From NCBI GenBank assembly GCA_027574665.1, contig CM050672.1, positions 6,246,001 to 6,310,000 of the forward strand: a stretch of 64,000 bases of DNA. Direction: 5' to 3'. This stretch comes from Rhynochetos jubatus (taxonomy: Eukaryota; Chordata; Aves; Eurypygiformes; Rhynochetidae). The notes beneath the pieces were generated by a model. It ran no database searches and had not been told where the DNA came from. It saw only the letters and a program-made list of their open reading frames with translations. This document shows positions 24,801-35,477 of this stretch, piece by piece; within the stretch, counting starts at the first letter, position 1; every line of letters starts with the position of its first letter. Position numbers and translations under genes: made by a program.

Positions 24801-27410
24801 GTGAGAGCTCAGCACCGGGGCAGGCACCAGCCTCTGCCGTAGCCGCTTTGGAGTGTCCTTCCCGGCTCTCGAGGCTGGACACTCGCCTTGCATGGCCGTA
24901 CCACCCGCGGGACTGCCCTGTCTGACCACGAGTGATGGCCACACGCTGCAGATCCCTTTGTAAAACATAAACAGCCTGCTGTGAAATTATTTCCGACGCC
25001 ACTGAAAATGAAAAACCTAATGACAGCACTTCAAACAGAACTGCTGCAAATCTCTATAAGTGATTTTAATGAAACCAGCCAGGAATACAAGGCGAGCAAA
25101 TCAAAGCTAGGACAATTCCTTTGTTCAAATTACACGTAATTGGTATCAAAATTATGATAATGGTTGTTTGCACCATTATACTTCAGGTGTATCATAATTT
25201 CTATCCCAGACCTCAGCTCTCAGAGGCTCAGACACCTGAGCTCTCAGTCTGCAATTCTGTCTTTCAACCAGAGTAAGAGCAGAAGAAGCAGAGGAGCAGT
25301 TTGAGTGTGACAGGGTCTGTGCAAAGACCGGCTGCTGGCGTCCTGCCCTGTATTCAGCACCACCGGCAAAGCATCTCTGCAGGGCAGGACCTGCCTCCCC
25401 AGGGAGCTGGGGCATCTCTCTGCGCCGGACCTTTCCACTCTGGGGGTTATAACTGTGCTGTGCACGCCTCCATCGCGAAGGTTTGCGCTTGCCGACAGCA
25501 GTGCCAGGGCAGAGCAGCTGCGGGCGACTCTGGGGTCATGCTGGGGATGGGATGGGCCCTGGTGCAGGTGCTCGTAGGTTGCGGGAGCGCAGGGGGTTGG
25601 TATTTCTGATCCTGCTGCTCTGAAGTGACTGAGCGTGTGGGGCAGGAGACAGTCCCAAATTCAGTGTGTTGACTTTAAGTAATTGAACATTAATTAACAC
25701 TAAATTACAGCTAGATTCCTCTGGAGCTCTAAATTACATTTCTGTTGGCACCAAATGGTTTCCTGTTGACCAACGTGGCCCAGGTGAGTGTCAGAGCTGT
25801 GGTCAGTGGCTGGTCAGTGGTGACTACCACAATGGTCAGGGGATGTGCCGGTCCTCTAGCTGCCGCATGCTCACAGGGGTCTGGGGAGGAGGCCGAGAGA
25901 GGGCAGGGTCCCTCTGGCATAGTGGGCTGGCAGCCGTGCCAGGCACCACGACCGGCTGTGAGAGGAGCTCCCTTGCCCCCCCCCTTGTGACCAGCAAACC
26001 CCCCGCTGCCCCATGTGAAATGCCAGAGCCACCTGGCCGCCGGGATGGGTTTGCTGCAGTTTTCCCACGCGTCTGCAGCTAGCAGGCGATGCCAGGGCTC
26101 CGCGTCTGCACGACGCCTTTTCGGCACGATGGCCGAGCATCACTTGGGCTGGAGTGACCCTTGAGAGCGGAGCCAGGAGCACCAGTTTACTCAGCGAGGA
26201 GCAAACTGCACCAAACCCTCCCCGTGCTGGGACAGAGCTGAGCTAATGCAACCCAGCGTTTTCTCATGGGAAAATGAAAAAGGGATGCTCTCTCCGCTGT
26301 GTGTTCCAGCCCTGCGCGAGGGTCTGAGTGCCCCTGCGGGCTGGGCTGGGATCAAATGTGTCCTCAGCTCTCCGGCCTCAGTAATTTATATGCCATTGTG
26401 TGACTGATGAAAAGCTCCTATCAGATAATTGATTCCCTTTGTTTATTTGTAATCCTTCAAAATCTTCTCTCTGATACTAATTACCTGTCCAGGGCCCTTG
26501 CCCCACCAGCCCCCTGCTGCCGATGGGATTCTGCCTGGCCCCCTGTGCCAAGCCCGCTTACACCTGTGGAAGGGCAGGAGGGGTTGGGAGAGCTTGGGCA
26601 GACCCCCGGGAGCCGCAGGGGCTGTGTCTGCTCCAGATGCTGCTGAAGGAGAGCCCGAGGGTGCTGGGTTTACCTTCCCCCAGCAGCTGGTGGCTTTGCT
26701 GGCCTCGTGCTCTCGGCACTGGTAGAGCTCTGCCACGCACCCCTGTCCCCACGTGCCACCGACATGGAGCCGCACGGCTATGGGTCTGAGTCCCCTGGGA
26801 ACGGCACAGGGACTCTCATTAATGCATGTAATAAATCTGCAGAATTAGGTGGCCCATCTGCACTTGTGCGTCCGTTGCTTCCTCCTCCACAGAGATAATT
26901 ACATCAGAGAGCTCTTAAAATAGGTGCTTTTTCCCTCACAGGGGTTTTGTGACTGGAGCTGAAGGCAGCACGAGGACTTGCGCGGGCACAGCACTGCCTG
27001 CGCTGGGGGCCCTTCATGCCCCTCGCTGCCAGAAGCGGTGGGACGGCCTTCCGTTGCCCCGTTGGGCCCCTGAGGCTCTGCTGTGGGCTGCAGGCAATGC
27101 CCAGGACCCCAGTCGGAAGTAGGGGAGCGGGCTGCTGCCAGTGGGGTGCTGCTCCAGCTCCAAAGGGAGCAGGCAGTGGGGCGGGAAGGGCACGGGGGGC
27201 GACCCACATCAGCACCAGGGTTTGCACCCACCTCTCTCTCACATTTGCTGGCTGCTTAGCCCCGTGCAACAGAAAGCATGGCATGGCATCACCCTCCGGG
27301 AGCCCTCCGGCTGATCCAAGGTGGAGAGAGGGAGGGCAACGTTTTCCACGCACGACTCCTGAGCTCAGCAAATGCCTTGGCTTGCCCTTCAGATTCTGTC
27401 ACCAGATTGC
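15861..27410. other. Non-coding stretch, no gene recognised
   Basis: No gene is recognised. Open frames are short, GC-driven and overlap one another on both strands. AT-rich islands lie near 18130-18420, 20410-20540, 21190-21480, 21930-22240, 22540-22740, 23030-23220, 24120-24400, 24950-25200, 25630-25780 (with TAATTA at 25691-25696), 26370-26490 and 26800-26950. These are candidates for regulatory conservation. A short GA repeat occurs near 22690-22705. The phrase 'tctgggttcgaat' near 23203-23215 resembles a tRNA B box but lacks the surrounding cloverleaf. Confidence 0.55.
16860..16897. repeat. Perfect 19-bp tandem duplication
   Basis: The 19-base unit 'gatgggagcttaatgactg' occurs twice, head to tail and without mismatch, at 16860-16878 and 16879-16897. 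The lack of divergence suggests a recent slippage or short duplication event. No function is implied. Confidence 0.95.
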
Positions 27411-27419
27411 AGAGCCTGG

Positions 27420-28070
27420 ATCCCTCCTGTCTGGTTCTAATTAATAGCGTGTGATAATTTGTCTTTGGTTGAGTTGGAATTTAACGCTGAATGGATCCTT
27501 GCCCCCAGTGAAAGGCTGGGTTTCATACTGATGATGACAGAACGGAGTTTTACTTATATAAGTGTAATGATCTTGCGCTGCCTGGAGCTCTGGATTTTCT
27601 CAGCGTATGACGAATGTGAGGCATTTAAAAATATTAGACACTTACTGTATTTTACATTATTTTCAAGAACGTGGATCTCTGTGGGCTGCCTGGAAATCCA
27701 TTAGCAAGGAATGTAAAGATGCTTAAAGGCATTTACCCAGATTAGCTGCCTTTATGTAGTCAAGGATCTTTTATGTGATTACCTTAAAAGCTAAAGAGCT
27801 GCTGCAAAACATTTACAGTACAGAGGTCCTGAAGCAAAGAGTACACATCTGACAGAAAAATTAAGCTGTTACAAACAAATGCATAGCTCTGGTTGCTTTT
27901 ATTTTGAGACAAACAACATAGAAGGTAAGAGGAGTTAATACACAGAGTATTTTCCTTCTGCAGCCCACGATGCAGGGCTGCGCAGCTTTGATCACGAGAT
28001 TTATGGGGAAGCTTTGCATTAACTTTTATTTTCGCTGTGATTTCTACCAGTTAGCACCGAGGAGATGGTG
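27420..28070. promoter_or_regulatory. Long AT-rich candidate conserved element
   Basis: About 650 bases of AT-rich sequence lie between GC-rich flanks. They include TAATTA at 27438-27443 and runs such as 'catttaaaaatattagac' and 'gctaaagagctgctgcaaaa'. An open frame of 81 codons (27459-27704, plus) crosses part of it and has a balanced amino-acid composition. I recognise no domain in it and it has no convincing splice borders. I favour a non-coding conserved element or an unannotated transcript over a protein, with low certainty. Confidence 0.3.
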
Positions 28071-29179
28071 CAGGGCCGAGGCGGCGCTGTCGGCAGCAGG
28101 CTGGAAGGCAGCGGCTGCGACGGAGCGTGGTTCTCCTGGGAAGCGGTGTCTGAGCCCCGGGATCAGCCGGGGCAGCGGGCTGGCGAGGTGCTGGTGGTGG
28201 ATCGGTTGAGCCACGCTAACGCTGACACTTTTCAGTGTGGGATATGTACTTCATGCCAGGTACCGTCGTGCCGTACTGCTGCTCCCTGCTCTGCTCCGGC
28301 CTCGCCACAGCAGAAGCAGCAAAACTCTTCCCAGAGCATGTTTTTGTGACATGCCCGAAACAGCACGAAATTGCATAAATCCCTTGTTTTCCGTTGTAAG
28401 AAAATCCTTTCAAGCGTGGCAGAGGAAGGAGAGGTGCGAAAGCTTCCGTGAGGTTTCTGCCTGCTCTGCCGCTCTTCAAGGGCAGCTCTTCCAGCCACAT
28501 CCGAGACCTGCATCCTCCCGGCTCCTTTGTCCTTTAGCATAAAAAGTCATTTGTCAGCAAAAGAAACCAAGTTTTGTTTTTCACTCCAGATCTGTCTGTC
28601 CTCCCACTGAGACTTTCAACTCTTTATCTCGGGAATTGATGGTCTCGGATTCTGATCCTCTTTCCTTCGTGTTTGTATTGATTTTTTTTTTTTCCCAGGA
28701 GGGTTATTTTCACTGTGGTTTCAAAACCATCTTTCTGTCTCCACTTAGAGCAGGTAATAGCTCAGCTTGGTGAATTACACGTTTTCTGGGCTGCGCTGGC
28801 CCCAGCTCTTTGCAGAAGTTCCCCTGGCAATCTGGTGCCTGGATAACCAGGCATCTCTGCTTTCCCTCTCTCATCTCTCCAGGCTCATCCTGTGGCTGTG
28901 GGTGTACCCGGGAGTCGGGCGAGGGAAGCTGCCACGTGCTGGGTGTGAGTGACAGAGGTGACCAGACAGCCTGGGTGTATTCCTCTGCCTGTGCTTACAG
29001 CAACTGGCCCCTCGCTATGCCACTGGTGCTCGAGGAGCTGGTCTGCTATGCCATCCCAGGGGCAGCATCCCTCTTCCTGGCTTGCTGGCCTCATGGGGCC
29101 ATGTCCTTGGCATGGGATAGGCTCTGCCGCAGCCTGTCTTTGGGCTCGGAGGCCCATCCCTGGTTATCAGCTGTGCCTG
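28071..29179. other. Non-coding stretch, no gene recognised
   Basis: GC-rich sequence with a T12 run at 28682-28693 and no recognisable gene. The overlapping open frames on both strands lack domain signatures. The segment 28530-28770 is relatively AT-rich. Confidence 0.5.
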
Positions 29180-30010
29180 ATAATGAATAAATCCAATAGT
29201 CTCAATTTAAAAGGCTGCACTGTTTCCTTCACCCCAGCAATGGCTTTTAGTCATCCAGTCTTGCCAAAGGAAAATTCATGAGATCATTTCCCCAAAACAA
29301 CATGATACTTCAAAATCGTAATTAAAATACCTCTGGCTGTTCTAATATTAAGTGTTTATAAGTGCTTGGAATAATATTTCAGATAAATGGAGAAGCTTTG
29401 CACTCTATTAGCATGACATACCCTTCTTCGTGGGAAACGTATCTCTAAAATCAAATCCTCCACGTACATTGAAAATATTCTTCCCTGTTTGGTTCCTCAA
29501 CGACATGAATGCGTACACCTCCCGTGGGTCTCGGTGGTGAATGGAGCTATCCCAGGGGTCTGTATCGATTTGCTTCATGACATTGATACCTTCCAACGTA
29601 CCAGCAGTGCTTGAATACTAAATGCGAGGCTGTTGTGCCCCAGAGGCTGGTAAGCGAGATCCCATATATTACACCGTGTGAGTTGTGTGTCATATTAGAG
29701 CAATCTAGTTTTAAAGGGCATCTTTCAGGCACAAACTAGCTTTTTCCCCACACTTGACTGATCACAAATAACTGTGATTAAAGGTCAAGTGCCTGGGTGT
29801 TTCTATTTTACTCCTTAAAAATTTATATGCGAAAGAAAACCTAGAAGTTAACATGGCATGAAATTGTTATGCAGTTATGAGCCTTTAACGACACCTAAAT
29901 ATCACTTTTCTTCCTGGGTGGCTTGAAAAATCTGCAGTAATGATGGGTCACTTCTGATTTCCACTTGAGGAAGATTATAAATAAACCCTGTCTTTTGCTT
30001 CCCTGCCCTG
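29180..30010. promoter_or_regulatory. AT-rich candidate element with a minus-strand open frame
   Basis: This is an extended AT-rich block with many TAAT/ATTA cores. On the minus strand, 29408-29596 holds a 62-codon open frame with a protein-like composition (Asp, Arg, Phe, Asn and Lys rich). It starts from a non-ATG codon and ends close to a GGGTATGT donor-like sequence near 29417-29424. I do not recognise the encoded peptide and the upstream acceptor is weak. The block is therefore either a conserved non-coding element or, less likely, an exon of an unknown minus-strand transcript. Confidence 0.3.
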
Positions 30011-32080
30011 TAATGTCATGGAGGGAGAGTTTGAATAATGTGAACTTGTGACCCCGGTCCCCAGGGCTGCATCCCGGCCTCGCCCGGAGCTCCTGGGCTG
30101 CAGGCACGAGGCAGCAGCGTTGGCCGGACTGGAAGCACTGGTGCGCTGTGGCAGCACCGCAGCAAAGCACTGGCCCAAGCTGAGCTCTCCCTGCCGGAAA
30201 GAGCGTTGATAAATGGATGGGGATTCACTTGCCGGTCAAGTTAACACGGAGCAAAGGCAGTGGCCGTGCTTCTAGAGGGGCTGAGGAATGGGGAGCTGGG
30301 GACCTCCAGCCCACCCTGGCTTCAGGTGTCCGGCTGGGCTGAATATGGGGGTCTGTGCTTTGGGGTGGGTGGGTGATGCTGGAAGACATGGGGAGTAAGT
30401 GAAAATATTAGAGGTCTGTATAGTCAGATCCAATTGTGAATCCTCATCGTGCTTTCCTCCGTTTCTGCAGAATGGCCACAGCCTCTTAACTGGCCAAGAG
30501 CCCCAGGTTTCCAACAGCTCGGATGCAGTGCCCCCCAGACTTCTCAGTCACAGGTGCCTTAGGTGCTAAAACAATGCTTGACAAAGCAAGGTCCTTGTGG
30601 AACAGGTTAAAGAAACCTTGTGTCGGGGTTTTGAGCTGGTGCCTGGGTTGCTCAGGATTCCTGGTCCTGCAGGGACCTTCACGTGTGGTTAAAAGTGTTC
30701 GCATGGGTAGTCTTACTGACTTCAGGATGAGAGCACTTAGAGGCTGGGGCACAAGGCAAATCAACTGCAATCACCGTATCTAATTAATCTTATTATGCAA
30801 TGTGCAAATCAAAGCCTGACTGGCAGCAGGCTCCAACAGGATACCTGTCACTGCAAACGTACGGCTGTGGCACGGCACAGTTTGGGCTTTAGTGGCTGAG
30901 ACTTTAAAGCGTCTGTGCAGACACGTGCCCCTGCTCCTGCCCCGCAGCGCTGTGCCCCTGCCAGCTCTCACATGGGCACGTTCACTCGACGCACCTCTCA
31001 TTGCGTGTGTGGGTTTTGGTTCAGCTGGGCAAGTCCTGCTGCCAGCGCGACCCAGCCCTCTGCTCCCTGCGTCCAGGCACAGCCCTCCTCTCTGGGTGCT
31101 CCTCACGCCAGCGGAGCCAGCGTCTGAGCCCCGTGCTACCCTCACTGGGGGGTGCCAGCACGGCAGCGGGGATCCAGCAGCCATGGCGAGGGCTGGGGGT
31201 GCCCCGCAGGTCTGCGTCAGATTGGAGACTCAGTATTTTTATTCCAGACTTGCACAGTTTTAGATTTGACAGCACATAATCACAGCGAAAGGAACATCCC
31301 CCAGGAACAAGTGTTGCTACATAAGCAAGCTTTGGTGTCACGGAATCAGCCATCAGGTGGGAAACTGATGGGCGTTCAGCCTGACTAAATTTTGCAGGGA
31401 CCTGCAACACCTACAATTAGTGCCGATCAAACCTCGCCGAGTTCCTCCCCCAGAGCAGGAGGCCGTGGGCCTGGCAGCATGCACCCTGTCTGCAGAGACA
31501 GGAATTGCCTCCCCCAGCCCAGCCGGCTCCCGGCAGCTGCCCGGCACTGGGCTTGCTGCCGCAGCGCTGCCCTGCCTGGGGATGCCTTTTCCTGGGGTTT
31601 CTTTCTGGCCTCTGGGCCAGCAGCCACTGGGCTTGGAGGATCTTGAGGCAAAGCTGGGAATCAAATGTCAACCCAGAAAGGCAGAAGAGAGGTCTTGGCG
31701 TAAAACGGGCATTCCTGGGCATTGTTTGCAGCCAAGAGCAGCAACGAGACCCACCTCGCTGCTCTACTGGGCCCTGTGGTGCAGAAATGGGGCTCTGACG
31801 CGCCACTGGCTGCCCGTTAACGGCAGCGGGGGACAAATGTCACCCGGTGAGGGGGCCCAAGCACTGTTAATTATGTCTGTGACCACAAGGCCACAGCATC
31901 TCAGTATCAGCAGGGGCTGCCCATGCCCCAGAAGTCCTTTGGCTTCCATGGCGAGGGCAGTCCCTGCCCTCAGCAGTGGTACGGGGCAGCCCAAAGCTCA
32001 GCGCTGCCCTGTCTGGCCCCGTTACAGCAGGAGCTGCCCCACAGATCCTGCGGTGAGGCACGGAGGGCCGGGGGCTGGAC
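30011..32080. other. Non-coding 5' flank of EPHA10
   Basis: This is the proximal upstream flank of EPHA10. GC content rises toward the CpG island. No coding exon is recognised. A long open frame begins near 31420 in the same frame as the EPHA10 start codon and crosses exon 1, but it is explained by the GC-rich, stop-poor composition. Some of the 3' part could be 5' UTR or an upstream first exon if transcription starts earlier than the CpG island core. The sequence alone cannot tell. Confidence 0.5.
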
Positions 32081-32089
32081 GGCAGCTGC

Positions 32090-33010
32090 CGTCAGTAGGC
32101 TTCAGAGTGAACGGCGCGCCCGCCTTCGCCCCGCCTCTTCCCGGCGGCGGCCGCGGATTGGCAGAGCCGTCCCAAGGCCACGCCCCGGCGGCGGCAGTTG
32201 GCGGCGCGGAGAGGGGGCGGGGCTCGGCGGCCGGAGCGCGGCGGCGGCGCGGGGCGCGCGGAGTCGGCGGCGCCATGGCGACGGCGCGCGGCGGCGGCTT
32301 CCCCCGGGCGCTGCCGCTGCTGCTGCTGCTGCCGGTGCTGCCCCGCGCCGCCGCCGAGCAGGGTGAGCCGGGACGGGCAGCGCGGCAGCGGGCGGGCGCG
32401 GCGGCGTGGCCGTGGTACCCGCGCTCCCGGCCGTGCCGTGTCCCCTGTGCTCCGGCACCCCCGGCCGCACCGTGCCCGGTTGCGGGTCGAGCTGCGCGTT
32501 GCGGTGCCCAGCGCGGACCCGGGGCAGGACCGGCGGGTCCGCTCCGGTTCCGGTGGGTCGGGTCCGGGCGGGATTCTCCTTCCTCCCCCCGGTGTCACCG
32601 GCGGTCCCCGCGGGCGCGGCGGTGGCTTCGTGCGGTGGATGTGCCGGGGAGCGGGGATGCGCAGGGCGAGCGGGTGCGGCGTGGGGGCTCGGCGGGTACC
32701 CACGGGGTGGCCGGGTCAGCCGGAGCGATGGGACTCCGGCGTCCCGGTCCCCGTGAGCCCCAGAGGCGCGGGGAGAAACGAGCTCCTGCGGCGCTCGCTG
32801 CGCTGCCGGTACCGGGCCGGGCCGGCTGTCCTGGTGCGGGGACAGCGGAGCGGCGGGAGCCTGGCCCGGCTCCGGGAGGCGATGGCTGGCGCCCCGTAGG
32901 TGCCCTTCCCGGGCAGACCCGCCGTCGGGAACAGCGTCCTGCGGCGCTCGCCCGTGGAAGGACCGGCCACGGATGCGCCTTCGCGGGTGTCCCGAGGCGG
33001 AGACACGCCG
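32090..33010 (+). promoter_or_regulatory. EPHA10: EPHA10 CpG-island promoter region
   Basis: A sharply bounded, very CG-dense island surrounds EPHA10 exon 1. Upstream of the start codon it has a GC-box core GCCCCGCC at 32128-32135, an inverted CCAAT box (ATTGG) at 32157-32161, CCACGCCCC at 32178-32186 and GGGGGCGGGG at 32213-32222. No TATA box is visible. This arrangement is typical of TATA-less, Sp/KLF- and NF-Y-responsive vertebrate promoters with dispersed starts. Transcription probably begins between about 32165 and 32260, giving a short 5' UTR, but this is inferred. Confidence 0.7.
32275..32362 (+). CDS. EPHA10: EPHA10 exon 1 (start codon, signal peptide)
   Basis: First coding exon of the Eph receptor EPHA10, a type I membrane protein that binds ephrin-A ligands. 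It encodes residues 1-29 and the first base of codon 30. The N-terminus is a textbook signal peptide: a short arginine-containing n-region, a leucine-rich core (LPLLLLLPVLP) and small residues (AAA) before the likely cleavage site. The ATG at 32275 is chosen because it sits directly ahead of this signal peptide, has a strong Kozak context (G at -3 and G at +4) and lies in the CpG island. The exon ends at a GTGAGC donor in phase 1, as in other Eph genes. The frame is also open upstream, so an N-terminal extension cannot be formally excluded, but it would bury the signal peptide. Confidence 0.9.
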
Positions 33011-33506
33011 CTGACCAGCCGGGGTTCCTGGTCGCTGGTGTGGAACTGCTCCTGGGGGAGACGCCTCTCCTGCCAAACGGCACGAGCCGCTTGGGGGAAA
33101 AACACGGAGCAAGGAAATTCTTGTTTCAAAGCAGCCACCGGTACCTTTTGGTGCCAGGAGATGCGCACGCTGCGGGCACGGTGCAGGTGCAGCGTTGGCT
33201 GGTGGTGTCGGAGGGGTTGGGATTGTCCTGGGATGTCACCCTCCTTGGACTGGGGTGCTCATTGCGAGTTCTGCTCTGGATGTGCAGCCTAGAGCTCCCG
33301 GCATCCGGTCCAGCGCGGTGCTCAACACTCACGCGATGACACGATGGCTGGTGGAGCTGGGGCGGGAGCTGCTCCCCGGGCTCCGGGACCTGACCCGCTG
33401 CTCGGGAAGGGGTGCCCGGCACTGAGCTTTCCAAGGGCTGGGTGGATGTTTACTGGTGTTTCCTGGGTGGGCGAGTTTGCTTTCTAACGTGTTGTCTTCT
33501 CCACAG
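32363..33506 (+). other. EPHA10: EPHA10 intron 1
   Basis: A 1,144-bp intron running from GTGAGC to a CTTCTCCACAG acceptor. Its 5' two thirds continue the CpG island and are extremely GC-rich, so they show long stop-free frames on both strands. These are compositional and not separate genes. I see no repeats or extra exons. Confidence 0.85.
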
Positions 33507-33571
33507 TGGTCCTGCTGGACTCGAAGGAATCGCAAGCAGAGCTGGGCTGGACCTCGCACCCGTCGAACGGG
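33507..33571 (+). CDS. EPHA10: EPHA10 exon 2 (start of ephrin-binding domain)
   Basis: A 65-bp exon, the length normal for exon 2 of Eph genes. It completes codon 30 and encodes residues 31-51. The peptide begins VVLLDSKESQAELGWTS and ends PSNG. This is the Eph ligand-binding-domain start (V-x-L-L-D-S...ELGW). The SK-x-SQAELGWT...PSNG version fits mammalian EPHA10 better than EPHA3/4/5/7/8 or any EphB, as judged from my knowledge of the family. Acceptor CCACAG and donor GTAGGT flank it. The exon ends on a codon boundary, so exon 3 starts cleanly with the conserved Trp. Confidence 0.95.
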
Positions 33572-34807
33572 GTAGGTGGGACCGACCGCTGCTAGAGAGG
33601 GTCTGCCTTTGGGTGCTCAGCAGTATTTGAAGCCCTGCAGCGGGTGCTCTGCCCGTGTAGAGCTGGTGGAGGGGACTGACAGCCACGGGGTCTCGGTGGG
33701 CTGCGGTGGGTGGGCAGCCCAGCACGAGCAGTTGTGCTGAGCAGTGGCGGGCACCCCGGGGAGCAGAGCGAGAAGCGAAGTGCTGGTTATGCGAGTGGCA
33801 CGGCCAACGTGGAACGCTGCCTCAAAATTCATTTTACACTCCTGTAATAAGCAAATGAACACCAGCCAGTGTGGGCTCCTGGGGATCGACTTGGCTCTTG
33901 GAAGAGACCTTTGGTGGGGTTGTCAGGAGCTTTGCGTCTTGTAGGGTTTGTTTGATCACGTCCCTGCTTTGCTGCCAGCGTCAGTCTATAGCCACTTCCA
34001 GGAGAAGGTGTCAGGAAAGTGAGAGTTCTGTTTCTTGCTGCTTTGGGTTTATTTTCCAGAATGGAAACAAACCATTCAGAGGGAACAGGGAGAGATTCTG
34101 GAGTCATCTGCATTGCCCAGCTGTTAGTCTGCAAAAGAAACTCTGTTTTGGGTACATTTGGCAGTGTTGGATAAATTTACCCCCAGAAAGAACTGCTTTG
34201 GGAAGTTGCCAGGTCATCTTTAAGGTTGTGAGTGTTGAATCATCGTTTCACTCATCAGAATCTCTGCTGCTAACTTCGGGGAAATACTGTTTCACTGGCA
34301 GTCAGAGGATTTGTCCTGTTCCGCTACAACTTCTGACAGAGAAGCTGCTGTTCACAAGGATTTTGTCCTTGTGTGATGGTATGACTGGCCTCACATCTCC
34401 TTGGCCATCTCTGACTGGGCAGCCCAACCCCATCTGGCGTTACGCTGTGTGGGAATGCTGTGCAGATGCACCTTCCAGGGACAGAAAATCCAAGGCACGT
34501 GTGGGAGACAAAGGCTCTGGCTTCTTGGCAGTGTCCAGTTTCATATTAGATGTTGTTTTAGAAAGTCTGATGCCGGTGCCCTCTTTCTGGTTGTGTCTCC
34601 CTGAGCAAAGAGCGCAGGCGTTAGGAGGTCCAGCAGCCCCGCTGTGTTACCACAGCTTGTGGGTTTGGTGGGCGAAGGACTTTCAGTGCCTATAACATAA
34701 TGGCCCGTGGGCGGAGAGGCTCGTGGTGGTGATAGTTATGCCCATTGGTGTGTTTCTGCTGGGGTGGTTGGTTCTTGCTGTTGCAACCCTTTGTGTTCTT
34801 TCCCCAG
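33572..34807 (+). other. EPHA10: EPHA10 intron 2
   Basis: A 1,236-bp intron (donor GTAGGT, acceptor TTCTTTCCCCAG). It contains a 274-codon open frame at 33871-34695 without recognisable domain. It lies wholly within the intron and its composition is not protein-like, so I treat it as chance. No repeat is recognised. Confidence 0.8.
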
Positions 34808-35477
34808 TGGGAAGAAATCAGTGGCGTGGATGAGAACTACAAGCCGATACGCACGTACCAGGTCTGCAACGTCATGGAGCCCAACCAGAACAACTGGCTG
34901 CAGACAGGCTGGATTGCCAGGCGCGACGGGCAGAGGATCTTCATTGAGCTGAAGTTCACCCTGCGGGACTGCAACAGCATCCCTGGCGTGATGGGCACCT
35001 GCAAGGAGACTTTCAATCTGTACTATGTCGAGTCTGACTCCGACCTGGGCCGTAGCGTCCATGAGAGCAAGCACACCAAAATCGACACCATTGCTGCTGA
35101 TGAGAGCTTCACGCAGGGTGACCTGGGTGAGCGTAAGATGAAGCTGAACACCGAGCTGAGGGAGATCGGGCACCTGAGCAAGAGAGGCTTCCACCTGGGC
35201 TTCCAGGATGTGGGCGCCTGCGTGGCGCTGGTCTCCGTGCGGGTCTATTACAAGAAGTGCCTCGCCACCCTGCAGAACCTGGCCGTGTTTCCGGACACGG
35301 TGGCAGAGACGGCCTTCGCGACTTTGGTGGAAGTTAAGGGCACTTGTGTCGCTCACGCCGAAGTGGACGTGGATAATCCTCCCAGGATGCACTGCAGCGC
35401 GGAGGGCGAGTGGCTGGTCCCCATAGGGAAATGCACGTGCGGTCCCGGCTTTGAGGAGAGGGACGGGGGATGCAGAG
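34808..35477 (+). CDS. EPHA10: EPHA10 exon 3 (ephrin-binding domain, start of Cys-rich module)
   Basis: The large 670-bp exon typical of Eph genes. It encodes residues 52-274 plus the first base of codon 275. Residues about 30-202 form the ephrin ligand-binding jelly roll. The two domain disulphides are intact as C71-C189 and C106-C116 by family analogy. Hallmarks include [44 protein letters not shown] and FQDVGAC. The stretch [15 protein letters not shown] is, from memory, identical to mammalian EPHA10 and is a main reason for the paralogue call. Residues 231-273 start the sushi/EGF-like Cys-rich segment ([16 protein letters not shown]). No N-glycosylation sequon is seen in this exon. The donor is GTAAAA, which is acceptable but weaker than consensus, and the reading frame stays open 43 codons into intron 3. 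Confidence 0.97.

Noticed and set aside
32102..33112. 336-codon minus-strand open frame over the CpG island
   Set aside because: Antisense shadow of GC-rich sequence. Pro/Arg/Ala/Ser bias and no domain.
31420..33339. 639-codon plus-strand open frame spanning the promoter, exon 1 and intron 1
   Set aside because: It is in frame with EPHA10 exon 1 but runs through the CpG island, the exon 1 donor and most of intron 1. Low stop frequency in CG-dense DNA explains it. The composition is Arg/Gly/Pro/Ala and no domain is seen outside exon 1.
33871..34695. 274-codon open frame in intron 2
   Set aside because: Lies between two well-defined EPHA10 exons and has no domain. Joining it would break the conserved exon 2 to exon 3 junction.
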